The position numbers and the translations under genes are program-made. Source: Lentimonas sp. CC4 (lineage in GTDB: Bacteria > Verrucomicrobiota > Verrucomicrobiia > Opitutales > Coraliomargaritaceae). From it: 64,000 nucleotides of DNA. The notes under the pieces were generated by a model. The model saw only the letters and a list, made by a program, of their open reading frames with translations. It ran no database searches and was not told where the DNA came from. The stretch is from NCBI RefSeq assembly GCF_902728235.1, contig NZ_CACVBO010000001.1, positions 868,001-932,000 of the forward strand. The letters are read 5' to 3'. Below, piece by piece: positions 29,231-37,393 of this stretch (positions are counted from its first letter, which is position 1; every line of letters starts with the position of its first letter).

Positions 29231-29847
29231 TACGTCGACTCATCTATTGTGCCTGGGGAATCACAATGCTCATATTGGCAGCCTGCCTGTTTACCGATGC
29301 TGGCAACATTCGGCGCCCCGACGACCTTGCCTACAAGCTGTATGCAAAAGGTGAATACAAGGAAGCCGCCCAAACCTTCACCAACAGCGAATGGCAAGCC
29401 ATCGCCCTCTATCGCGCAGGCGACTTCAAAGCCGCCGCCAACATTTTTGCAGGCTACGACACACCCGAAGGCTGCTTTAACCACGGCAACGCACTCGTTT
29501 TTCAGGGCAACTATACCGCCGCAGCTGATCGCTATAGTCGTGCCCTCGAACTACGCCCGGATTGGGAAGCTGCCATAACCAATCGCGGCATCGCACTCGC
29601 CCGCGCCAAGTTACTCGAGTTCCAAGGCGGCGAAGGCACCGGCGGCAAGCTCGGTGCGGATGACACCATCATCTCCAACCAGCCCCCCAGCGACACTCCC
29701 AACGACCAGACAGAAATCGTCGAAGACGCCGCGCCACTCAGCGACGCCGAACTCCGCGCCGTCTGGCTGCGCCAGGTGCAAACCAACCCAGCCGATTTCC
29801 TAAAATCCAAGTTCAGCTACCAAGCCAGCAAGGAGGCAAAGCAATGA
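29227..29847 (+). CDS. TPR-containing lipoprotein (BatC-like)
   Basis: A 206-residue protein. The N-terminus has a lipobox-like LILAAC at the end of a hydrophobic helix, so it may be a lipoprotein. It then has two or three TPR-type helices (YAKGEYKEAAQTF, NYTAAADRYSRALELRPDWEAAITNRG). It sits between BatB-like and BatD-like genes with ATGA overlaps on both sides. Confidence 0.85.
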   Translation: MIRRLIYCAWGITMLILAACLFTDAGNIRRPDDLAYKLYAKGEYKEAAQTFTNSEWQAIALYRAGDFKAAANIFAGYDTPEGCFNHGNALVFQGNYTAAADRYSRALELRPDWEAAITNRGIALARAKLLEFQGGEGTGGKLGADDTIISNQPPSDTPNDQTEIVEDAAPLSDAELRAVWLRQVQTNPADFLKSKFSYQASKEAKQ

Positions 29848-31352
29848 GTGCACCATCAAATTGTAGGGGCTTTGCTCGCGAAGTCCGCGACGCCACGAAA
29901 AACTCCCAAGCGTCCAAAGCCCTCCGCAACCACCGCATCGCCCCAAGCAATTCCCTCCAGCGTAGGGGCTTTGCTCGCGAAGACCGCGACACCGCGAAAA
30001 CCTCACAAACGTCCAAAGCCCCTTCGAAACCACCACAAAGCTTCGAACCACTCACTGCACCGCGTAACCACTTGCACATCCGCGGGCTTCGCAAGCAAAG
30101 CCCCTACGTTTTACTCCTACTGCTATTCTCACTGTCCCTCCACGCAGCCGAAGACATCGTCGTGCGCACCAACATCAGTCCGGAATCGGTTTGGGTCGGC
30201 CAACGCATGACACTCCAAATCGACGTGCTGGGCAAAGACGGCTGGGCGCAGATCAGCGACATTGACGCCGTCGAAATACCAAACTGCTACCTACTTCCCT
30301 CGGGTAACAGCCGCGTGCGCCTACAAGAAAGAATCGAAGGTGCCGACTACTCCGGACAACGCTATGAGCTCTCACTCTACCCACAGCGCGATGGTAGCAT
30401 TGAAATCCCAGCGCTCTCACTCCCCGTGAAAATACAAACCTGGGGCGCCGGTGCAGGCACCAACGAGCAAGTCGTCACCACCGAACCACGCTCAATCGAA
30501 GCCAAACTCCCTGCAGGCGTGCAAAATGTGCACAGCTTCGTCGCCTCGTCGAAATTCACCGCCACGCAAACATGGAGCTCCGATGCCAGTGACTTCAAAG
30601 TCGGCGATGCACTGAAACGCAGCATTCAACTAAGGGCCGACAATTTACCAGCGATGCTCCTACCCACTATCGCGTATCCAGACATCGAATACCTCAGCAA
30701 CTACCCCGAAACACCAGAGCTCAGCGACACGACCGAACGGTCGACTCCCCTTGGACTACGCAACGAGTCGATTACCTACCTCTTCGAAGCCAACGGCACC
30801 GCTCAATTACCGGACTACAGTTTCCAGTGGTGGGACACACAGACTGAAACCCTAACAACGGTCACCCTTGAAGGCAGACAAATCCAAATAAGTGGAGGCA
30901 TGACACACCATGCACACTCAAATGAAGCAAGCAGCACAGCACACTGGAAATGGTCGATTGTTATACTCTTTTGCATCGTCGTTACCATCGTCATCGTGCG
31001 CCGCGCGCAGACCCAGCGTAACTCTAATACCGAGAGAACCCTCTTCAACCAGCTATTGAAACAAGCGCAAAACGGAAACGTATCCGCAATTCTCAACGCC
31101 TCCTTTCTCTGGTTAGAAAGCCTCCCCACGCAGCCGCGACAACTTAGCCTCTTCTTTAAAACACATGCTGACAAAAACACTGCAACCTTGGCCGAGGCAT
31201 GGATCCGCGATCCCGGTTCGTCAATCAGCCCAGATCAACGCCGAAAATTGGTGAAAGCGCTTCGGCACGCACGAAAGCAAGCACTTGTAATCACACGGCA
31301 ATTTGACCATTTATCAAAAGCACAGAAGTGCCTCCCACAGCTGAACGAATAG
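29844..31352 (+). CDS. BatD-family protein with REP-encoded N-terminal extension
   Basis: A 502-residue BatD (oxygen-tolerance) protein: signal peptide near residues 90-104 (VLLLLLFSLSLHAA), beta-rich periplasmic part, then one membrane helix (~370-392, WSIVILFCIVVTIVIV) and a cytosolic tail. From the coupled ATG at 29844, the first ~87 residues are translated REP sequence (RGFAREVRDA, RGFAREDRDT, IRGLRKQSPY) ahead of the signal peptide. An in-frame TTG at 30072 would give a 427-residue protein whose n-region is still REP-encoded. No ATG or GTG lies between the REP and the signal peptide. Confidence 0.88.
   Translation: MSAPSNCRGFAREVRDATKNSQASKALRNHRIAPSNSLQRRGFAREDRDTAKTSQTSKAPSKPPQSFEPLTAPRNHLHIRGLRKQSPYVLLLLLFSLSLHAAEDIVVRTNISPESVWVGQRMTLQIDVLGKDGWAQISDIDAVEIPNCYLLPSGNSRVRLQERIEGADYSGQRYELSLYPQRDGSIEIPALSLPVKIQTWGAGAGTNEQVVTTEPRSIEAKLPAGVQNVHSFVASSKFTATQTWSSDASDFKVGDALKRSIQLRADNLPAMLLPTIAYPDIEYLSNYPETPELSDTTERSTPLGLRNESITYLFEANGTAQLPDYSFQWWDTQTETLTTVTLEGRQIQISGGMTHHAHSNEASSTAHWKWSIVILFCIVVTIVIVRRAQTQRNSNTERTLFNQLLKQAQNGNVSAILNASFLWLESLPTQPRQLSLFFKTHADKNTATLAEAWIRDPGSSISPDQRRKLVKALRHARKQALVITRQFDHLSKAQKCLPQLNE
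29863..30107. repeat. Three REPs inside the batD 5' coding region
   Basis: Two direct left-type REPs (29863-29889 and 29962-29988) and one inverted right-type REP (30081-30107) lie between the batC stop and the BatD signal peptide. The second and third form a normal BIME; the first is an extra half. All three are open in the BatD frame. Confidence 0.9.
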
Positions 31353-31432
31353 ATATCGTGCTCGATATCATCTGACACAGCACATAATTTAAGCCTCAAA
31401 ATCTAATCTAACACTTCAAAACAATAAACAGC

Positions 31433-32689
31433 ATGCTACGCACCTACATTATTCCCCTTACCCTCGCTAGCGTTATAGCCGCTCAATCAACGCAAGCTGC
31501 AGGCCTCTGGCTTCACGAAACTGGAACCGAAGATCTCGGGGTAGCCACTGCTGGTCGCGCGGCCACAGCTGGCGATGCGACTATCGCCAGTGGTAACCCA
31601 GCCGGCATGCCACTCTTGACGGAACAAGATAATCTCGTCGTGACCTCTCAAATTCTCTACGTAGACAGCCGCTTCGATAGCGAGACGAAGGTCAACGGGG
31701 GCGGCAACGGGGGCAATGCTGGAGGAGTCATCCCCAGTGGCACTGCCTCCTACGTGCACAAATATAGCGATGACCTGGCCTTCGGGCTCAGCTTCGGATC
31801 CTACTTCGGACTTGGCTTGGACTACGGCGACGACTGGGAAGGACGCTACTATGTAACTGAAGCTGAACTCCTCACCATGGGGCTCAATCCGTCTGTCGGT
31901 TATCGTATCAACGACCAATTGCTGATCGGCGGAGGCGCAAATTTTTTCTACTCCACACTCGACCAGCGCGCGGCAGTCAAGAACGTGCTCAACCCAAGCC
32001 AAGGCGACGGAAAGCTCAAACTTGAAGACGACACCTTCGGTGCCGGCTACAACCTAGGAATCATGTTCGAACTGACAGAAGACACGCGTATCGGTCTGAC
32101 CTACCGCTCGCAAGTCGACCTTGAGTTTGAAGATGCCCTCGAATTTTCAAACTTAGGCCCTGCCTTGTCAGGCCTAGAAGGGACAAAAGCAGACCTCGAG
32201 CTGAACGTGCCACAACAAATCCTCCTCGGCTTACATCATCAGCTAAACGACGATTGGACGATCATGGCGAGTGTCGCTTGGCAAGAATGGAGCGAGTTCG
32301 GTAAGCAAGAGATCTCGATCACAAGCCCCAACCCGGCCGACATCGAAAAAGATCTCGAGTTTGACGACACATGGCATTTCGCCCTTGGCGCTCAATATCA
32401 AATCAATCCCGAGCTACGCTGGTCGGTTGGCATCAGTCACGACACCTCACCGATCGACAAAGCCGAAAACCGCACTCCTGATATCCCCTTTGATCGCATC
32501 TGGCGTTTTGCCACAGGCCTAAACTACCAATGGAAGGAAAACATCTCTATCGGCCTCGCCTATGAATATATGGACCTGGGTAGTGCTGAAGTAGACGTAA
32601 CAGGCAACCCCGTGCGCGGAGACCTCAAAGGTGATTACAGCACCAACGCGGTTCACTTCTACGCCCTAAATTTCAACATGACCTTCTAG
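31433..32689 (+). CDS. OmpP1/FadL-family outer membrane transporter
   Basis: A 418-residue outer membrane beta-barrel with an N-terminal signal peptide (cleaved near TQA-AGLWLHE). The start of the mature protein matches the FadL hatch region (GTEDLGVATAGRAATAGDA, then NPAGMPLL). It ends with a C-terminal aromatic (NFNMTF) as expected for Bam-mediated insertion. Family members import long-chain fatty acids or other hydrophobic compounds. It is followed by a sulfatase on the same strand. Confidence 0.92.
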   Translation: MLRTYIIPLTLASVIAAQSTQAAGLWLHETGTEDLGVATAGRAATAGDATIASGNPAGMPLLTEQDNLVVTSQILYVDSRFDSETKVNGGGNGGNAGGVIPSGTASYVHKYSDDLAFGLSFGSYFGLGLDYGDDWEGRYYVTEAELLTMGLNPSVGYRINDQLLIGGGANFFYSTLDQRAAVKNVLNPSQGDGKLKLEDDTFGAGYNLGIMFELTEDTRIGLTYRSQVDLEFEDALEFSNLGPALSGLEGTKADLELNVPQQILLGLHHQLNDDWTIMASVAWQEWSEFGKQEISITSPNPADIEKDLEFDDTWHFALGAQYQINPELRWSVGISHDTSPIDKAENRTPDIPFDRIWRFATGLNYQWKENISIGLAYEYMDLGSAEVDVTGNPVRGDLKGDYSTNAVHFYALNFNMTF

Positions 32690-32754
32690 GCTCAATCGGC
32701 AGCGTCTCAGCTGCAGCGACTCATTTGACTCTCAATCACCAATAACCAAAAAAC

Positions 32755-34332
32755 ATGAAGTATATCCACACATCGAGGCTGACGAAAGTCGTCGGCCTGA
32801 CCATCGCAGCGCTCAGCAGCACTGCACTCTACGCGGCGGATAAGCCGAACATCCTCGTCATTTGGGGCGACGACATCGGCGTGCACAACATCAGCGCCTA
32901 CAATCACGGCATCATGGGCTACCAGACGCCCAACATCGATCGCCTCGCCAATGAAGGCGCGCTCTTCACTGATTCCTATGCACAGCAAAGCTGCACCGCC
33001 GGCCGCTCCTCTTTCATCCTAGGCCAACACCCGTTCCGCACCGGCCTGCTCACCATCGGCATGCCTGGCTCTGACCACGGCATCCCCGACTGGGCGCCCA
33101 CACTGGGTGACTTGCTCAAGGAAGAAGGCTACATGACCGCTCAATACGGCAAAAATCACCTTGGCGACCAAGACAAGCACCTACCCACCGCGCACGGATT
33201 CGACGAATTTTACGGCAACCTTTACCACCTGAATGCGGAAGAAGAGCCAGAAGGCTACTACTATCCGAAAGACCCTGCCTTTAAGGAAAAATACGGCCCA
33301 CGCGGTGTGATCCGCTCGACAGCCGACGGCAAAATCGAAGACACTGGCCCCATGACGCGCAAGCGCATGGAAACCGCTGACGATGATTTCCTCGCCAACG
33401 GCTTGGACTTCATTGAACGCGCGAACAAAGCCGACAAGCCATTCTTCATGTGGTTCAGCAGCACACGCATGCACGTCTGGACTCGCCTCAAAGAAGAGTC
33501 CATGGGTGTCACTGGCATCGGAATCTATCCGGACGGCATGGTGGAGCACGACGGACATGTCGGCCAACTACTCGCCAAACTCGACGAGCTCGGCATCACC
33601 GATAACACCATCATCGTCTACAGCACCGACAACGGCGCTGAAACCGTTTCATGGCCCGACGGCGGCATCACGCCCTTCAAGGGCGAAAAAGGAACGACCT
33701 GGGAAGGTGGCTTCCGCGTGCCAATGATCGTCAAATGGCCTGGCGTCATCAAAGGCGGCACTAAGATCAACGATATCATCTCTCAAGAAGACTGGATTCC
33801 AACACTCATGGCAGCCGCTGGTCAGCCAGAAATCAAAGAGAAGCTCAAAGAAGGTTATACAGCCAACGGCACCGAGTGGAAGGTGCATCTCGACGGTTAC
33901 AACTTCCTGCCTTACTTCAGTGGTGAAGTCGACGAAGGCCCTCGCTCGCAAATCTTCTACTTCGGTCAAGGCGGCGAGCTCAACGCGATCCGCTGGAACG
34001 ACTGGAAGGTGCACTTCGCGATCCTCGAAGGTAACATCACCGACGCCCAGCGCATCGAAACCTCATGGCCACTCATCATCAACTTGAAGGCCGACCCGTA
34101 TGAGCACGCATGGGAACACTCTGGCATGTATCTCCGCTGGATGGCCGACAACATGTGGCTGTTCGTGCCGATTCAGGATGAAATCCAAACATTCCTCGGT
34201 TCATTGAATGGCTACCCATTCCAAGAAGGCCAGGCGCTGAACGCGGGTAACATCAACTACCAGTCGCTCAAAGCACTACAGATCCTCAAGCAGATCACCG
34301 AAAAGGGCTTGTTCGAAATGCCGAACAACTAA
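32755..34332 (+). CDS. Secreted Cys-type sulfatase, paralogue of the one at 22063
   Basis: A 525-residue type I sulfatase with a signal peptide ending near LYA-ADKPN. The metal site D39-D40 (IWGDDIG) and the formylglycine motif C80-T-A-G-R84 are present. Large identical blocks with the first sulfatase (FDEFYGNLYHLNAEEEPE, DGKIEDTGP) show recent paralogy. A terminator follows. Maturation needs a sulfatase-activating enzyme that is not encoded in this window. Confidence 0.93.
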   Translation: MKYIHTSRLTKVVGLTIAALSSTALYAADKPNILVIWGDDIGVHNISAYNHGIMGYQTPNIDRLANEGALFTDSYAQQSCTAGRSSFILGQHPFRTGLLTIGMPGSDHGIPDWAPTLGDLLKEEGYMTAQYGKNHLGDQDKHLPTAHGFDEFYGNLYHLNAEEEPEGYYYPKDPAFKEKYGPRGVIRSTADGKIEDTGPMTRKRMETADDDFLANGLDFIERANKADKPFFMWFSSTRMHVWTRLKEESMGVTGIGIYPDGMVEHDGHVGQLLAKLDELGITDNTIIVYSTDNGAETVSWPDGGITPFKGEKGTTWEGGFRVPMIVKWPGVIKGGTKINDIISQEDWIPTLMAAAGQPEIKEKLKEGYTANGTEWKVHLDGYNFLPYFSGEVDEGPRSQIFYFGQGGELNAIRWNDWKVHFAILEGNITDAQRIETSWPLIINLKADPYEHAWEHSGMYLRWMADNMWLFVPIQDEIQTFLGSLNGYPFQEGQALNAGNINYQSLKALQILKQITEKGLFEMPNN

Positions 34333-34358
34333 AGCCGCTTTTTAATACCAAGCTTATC

Positions 34359-34390
34359 AATGCGAGTCCCAGTGGGGCTCGCATTTTTTT
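34359..34390 (+). terminator. Rho-independent terminator of the second sulfatase
   Basis: Arms 34359-34370 and 34374-34385 pair with one mismatch around AGT, followed by a T-run to 34390. It begins 27 bases after the sulfatase stop. Confidence 0.85.
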
Positions 34391-34404
34391 GTGCGCTATC
34401 AGAC

Positions 34405-34550
34405 GTAGGGGCTTTGCTCGCGAAGCCCGCGGATGTGCAAGCGGTTGTGGAGGAAGAAATGGTGGTTCGACGCGTTGTGGTGGTTTCGAAAGGGCTTTGG
34501 ACGTTTGTCACGTTGCGGTGTGGTCGCGGGCTTCGCGAGCAAAGCCCCGA
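34405..34550. repeat. REP pair (BIME, subtype A)
   Basis: Left REP 34405-34431, right REP 34525-34550 (its terminal CTAC has changed to GAAG). The ~93-base core has GTGGTGGTTTCGAAAGGG. It starts right after the sulfatase terminator. Short ORFs across it on both strands are repeat-encoded and not genes. Confidence 0.92.
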
Positions 34551-34655
34551 AGAGGGAACTGAGATCGACGGCTTTAGCTCCAGTTTTTGTTCAACACATT
34601 GACTCCCCAACACTTTGATCGCCCCTTTTCAATAACTGCTAATAAACGATCAAGC
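34551..34655. repeat. Spacer between two BIMEs, duplicated at 37094-37236
   Basis: The spacer begins GGGAACTGAGATCGACGGCT and ends GATCAAG before the next GTAG. The same beginning and end, with an internal insertion, occur at 37094-37236. This suggests duplication of a BIME-spacer-BIME block. Confidence 0.7.
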
Positions 34656-34859
34656 GTAGGGGCTTTGCTTGTCCGAAACCATGAGCCTGCCGAATTGGCG
34701 AAGCCCGCGTATGTGCAAGCGGTTGTGGAGGAAGAAATCGTGGTTCGATGCGTTGTGGTGGTTTCGAGAGGGCTTTGGACGTTTGGGGCGTTTCTGTGTT
34801 CTCGCGGGCTTCGCACCTGTCCGCCGTAGCCTTGGCGAAGGAGGAAGCAAAGCCCCTAC
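34656..34859. repeat. REP pair (BIME) with a nested insertion in each REP
   Basis: The left REP (from 34656) is split after GGGCTTTGCTT by about 28 bases (34671-34698, GTCCGAAACCATGAGCC...) and resumes CGAAGCCCGCG. The right REP is split after CGCGGGCTTCGC (34803-34814) by about 30 bases (34815-34844, containing CCGTAGCCTTGGCGAAGG) and resumes AGCAAAGCCCCTAC. Both insertions lie at the apex of the REP hairpin and are of different sequence. Confidence 0.88.
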
Positions 34860-35005
34860 GAATGATAGTTGCGTTGAAAGCTCGGCACAGGCTCGTCCAT
34901 TAGGAGGCTCCTGCTACGAAGTCAAAAAGTTAGAATTTCCCCTAACGAATAAGACCGCATTTTCGCTTGAAGCTATCGAGATCAAGCTATGCAATCACCC
35001 GAACT

Positions 35006-36781
35006 ATGACAGCCCCGACTCCAAACGATCAGAGAACCCATTTCGCATTTACCTTTATTCCGATGCTATACGGTGGCAGCAAACGTAGCTACCTAAACAT
35101 GGCAGCCCCTGACACGGCGACGACAGCGTTTAAAGATGCATGGACGCGTGTATACGAGCAATTCACCCTCGATGGCAAAGCGGTTCCTGCAGATGGCTTG
35201 GAAGCACGCTCCTTTCAAGAGGAAGGCTACATTGTAACGATAATACAATTCCCTCCGGGTGCAGGCATGAATGAACCCGTCTACGCAGCCAGTGTTGTTG
35301 GCCCTTGTCATGACATTAACCTGCAGAGTGATGCGGTCGAGCAACTCCCCGTGCGTTACTTTGTCGGTGTCATAGCAGGCGAAAAGCTCGCAATCGTAGA
35401 AGTTGTAGATGAAGGCCTCATCGACCAAGAGGTCTCGCTCGAAATCGATCCGTTCATCTTTGTCGATTGGGTGCGCAGCACGATCATCACAGGCGTTGGA
35501 ATTACCTCTGTGCCGAATACGGATACCTCGATGGATGAGGCGATCGCACAAGCGCGACTCGAACTGCCTGCGATAACCGAGCGCTTCCTTCGCGGAGAAC
35601 TCGAAGCGTTCACCGTAAAAGTTAAAATCGTCGACGACGACGACCAAACCGAGCACATGTGGCTCTCAAAACCCAGCTACGCGAATGGCAAATTCACTGG
35701 CACCTTCGAAAGTGAACCACGAAACGTAACCAATATTACCGTCGGCCAAACCTATTCTGCCTCATTAGCGGAAATCACCGATTGGATGTATATGAAAAAC
35801 GGTCAAATGGTCGGCAACTACACCCTCCGAGCCATGCTGCCTCGAATGGCTCCGGAACAAGCCAACAAAATTCGAGCCCGCCTTGCAGGACTCGAACCGC
35901 ACCCCGCGCCCAAGCCAATCGCCACAAACAACGAGAGCTCAATGACAGCGGAAGGACGGCAGGCCTTACGCACCAACGTAGTCAGCTTTCTCAACAGCAG
36001 AAAATTTAACGCCTACGCCGCTAAAGTCTACCCCGCGAAGGTGCGCGGCACCAACCAAACCATGCAGAGCGCATTGCTCGATGTCGCACATCAGGGTAAG
36101 GTCGAGATGGCCTATATCGTGATGGCGAACTCCCAACTTACGCGCGGTAAAATCGATCACGCACCAGCATTACTCATTGCCGGAACTGGAGGCGATGATG
36201 CATCCGAGCAACATACGCAGCAAATCATGCTGAAAATTGCCAACGAAGACTATGACGACCTCCCCGCAGCAGACGTCAAACAGCTGCAAGATATGCTCGC
36301 AGACGAACAGTTCCAGCTCTTCCGCATGCGCGCCTTGCCCGCCTCACTCACACAAGGCAAACCCGTCTATTTCTTCGACGTCATGCTCACTGCGGACTGT
36401 CTGATGCAAGGCGGAGACTCACCTCAACCGATATGCCCCTGTATCGTCGCTCCAGAGAGCGACGCTAAGATTTTCCCAATACCACTCAATGCAATGAGTG
36501 AAGATGAGCCAACGGCAAGCACTCCACCTCCTATCCCATTGCAAAATGAGAAAGCGCCGGCCTCTGCAACGTTCGCTCTAATATTTGGCATCGCGTCATG
36601 GATACTGTTCCCCCTATTTGCCATCCCCGCGCTACTATGCGGGCACCAAGCGAGATCCAAGATCAAGCAAGGACTATTCACCAAAGGTGGCACGCGAGCA
36701 CTCATCGGCCTCATTCTCGGCTACCTCATGCTCGCTTCGTTCGTCGGCATCATCATTTACGGAATAACCGGAAACAACTGA
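35006..36781 (+). CDS. DUF2314 plus DUF4190 membrane-anchored protein
   Basis: About 591 residues from ATG 35006. Residues ~185-290 match DUF2314 (TEHMWLSKPSYANGKFTG, then EITDWMYMKNGQMVGNYT). The middle (~310-480) is unrecognised. The C-terminus (~520-585) is DUF4190-like with two helices (FALIFGIASWILFPLFAIP, then ALIGLILGYLMLA). No biochemical role is known for this combination. The gene is bracketed by duplicated BIME blocks (34405-34859 and 36947-37383). Confidence 0.75.
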   Translation: MTAPTPNDQRTHFAFTFIPMLYGGSKRSYLNMAAPDTATTAFKDAWTRVYEQFTLDGKAVPADGLEARSFQEEGYIVTIIQFPPGAGMNEPVYAASVVGPCHDINLQSDAVEQLPVRYFVGVIAGEKLAIVEVVDEGLIDQEVSLEIDPFIFVDWVRSTIITGVGITSVPNTDTSMDEAIAQARLELPAITERFLRGELEAFTVKVKIVDDDDQTEHMWLSKPSYANGKFTGTFESEPRNVTNITVGQTYSASLAEITDWMYMKNGQMVGNYTLRAMLPRMAPEQANKIRARLAGLEPHPAPKPIATNNESSMTAEGRQALRTNVVSFLNSRKFNAYAAKVYPAKVRGTNQTMQSALLDVAHQGKVEMAYIVMANSQLTRGKIDHAPALLIAGTGGDDASEQHTQQIMLKIANEDYDDLPAADVKQLQDMLADEQFQLFRMRALPASLTQGKPVYFFDVMLTADCLMQGGDSPQPICPCIVAPESDAKIFPIPLNAMSEDEPTASTPPPIPLQNEKAPASATFALIFGIASWILFPLFAIPALLCGHQARSKIKQGLFTKGGTRALIGLILGYLMLASFVGIIIYGITGNN

Positions 36782-36790
36782 GAGTCCCGA

Positions 36791-36935
36791 TCAATACGGC
36801 TCGCCCAGCACTTCAGCTAACACTGCCTCTGCACTACCCGGCGGTGGCTGTAGACCCAAATATGCTGATAGCGTCGAAGCTCGCGACCGTGCTTGCATCA
36901 CGATGAATTGTCTGCGGCTCTAGATCGGCTCCAGC
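36791..36935 (-). pseudogene. Duplicated, frameshifted 3' fragment of the PafA-like phosphatase gene
   Basis: On the minus strand this segment reads AGADLEPQTIHRDASTV, then after a one-base frameshift TLSAYLGLQPPPGSAEAVL and EVLGEPY-stop. It aligns to the last ~45 residues of the phosphatase encoded at 37394-39070 (AGADLEPQTIHRHVSTV, then TLCAYLGLQPTSGSSGTVL). Only the C-terminal end is present, so it is debris of a duplicated gene end, now separated from the intact gene by two BIMEs. Confidence 0.85.
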
Positions 36936-36946
36936 GCAAAGCCTCC

Positions 36947-37093
36947 GTAGGGGCTTTGCTTGCGAAGCCCGCGGATGTCCAAGTGCTTCTGGAGGAAGAA
37001 ATGGTTGTTCGATGCGTTGTGGTGGTTTAGAGAGGGCTTTGGACGTTTGTTGCGTTGCTGTGTGGTCGCGGGCTTCGCGAGCAAAGCCCCTAC
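36947..37093. repeat. REP pair (BIME, subtype A)
   Basis: Left REP 36947-36973 and right REP 37067-37093, both canonical, around a ~93-base core nearly the same as at 34405. Followed by the duplicated spacer. Confidence 0.92.
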
Positions 37094-37236
37094 GAGGGAA
37101 CTGAGATCGACGGCTTGGCTGCCGTTTTTTTATTTCGCTAACTCGCCCAACACTTCGTGTCGCCCCTTTTTAAGAACCGCTTATCAATGCGAGTCCACAC
37201 CTAGGATCGCATTTGCTGTGCCAACTGCGATCAAGT
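37094..37236. repeat. Spacer between BIMEs (copy of 34551-34655)
   Basis: Shares GAGGGAACTGAGATCGACGG and GATCAAG ends with the 34.6-kb spacer. It also contains ACTCGCCCAACACTTC, which is identical to the 3' end of the phosphatase gene at 37394, and a stretch like the sulfatase terminator (CTTATCAATGCGAGTCC). It looks assembled from several gene ends. Confidence 0.65.
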
Positions 37237-37383
37237 GTAGGGGCTTTGCTTGCGAAGCCCGCCCATGTGCAAGCGGTTGTGGAGGAAGAAATGGTGGTTC
37301 GGTGCGTTGTGGTGGTTTCGAAAGGGCTTTGGGCGTTTGTCGCGTTGCGGTGCAGTCGCGGTCTTCGCGAGCAAAGCCCCTAC
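37237..37383. repeat. REP pair (BIME, subtype A)
   Basis: Left REP 37237-37263, right REP 37357-37383 (GCGGTCTTCG variant). It ends ten bases before the stop codon of the phosphatase gene. Confidence 0.92.
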
Positions 37384-37393
37384 AATGAAACAC

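Noticed and set aside
34360-34850. Short ORFs across the BIMEs on both strands (for example 34433-34618, 34587-34829, 36960-37388)
   Set aside because: They share the same repeat-encoded peptides (MCKRLW..., AGFASKAP...) at every BIME and have no start signals; they are translations of the repeat, not genes. BatD is the one exception because a real gene continues from it.
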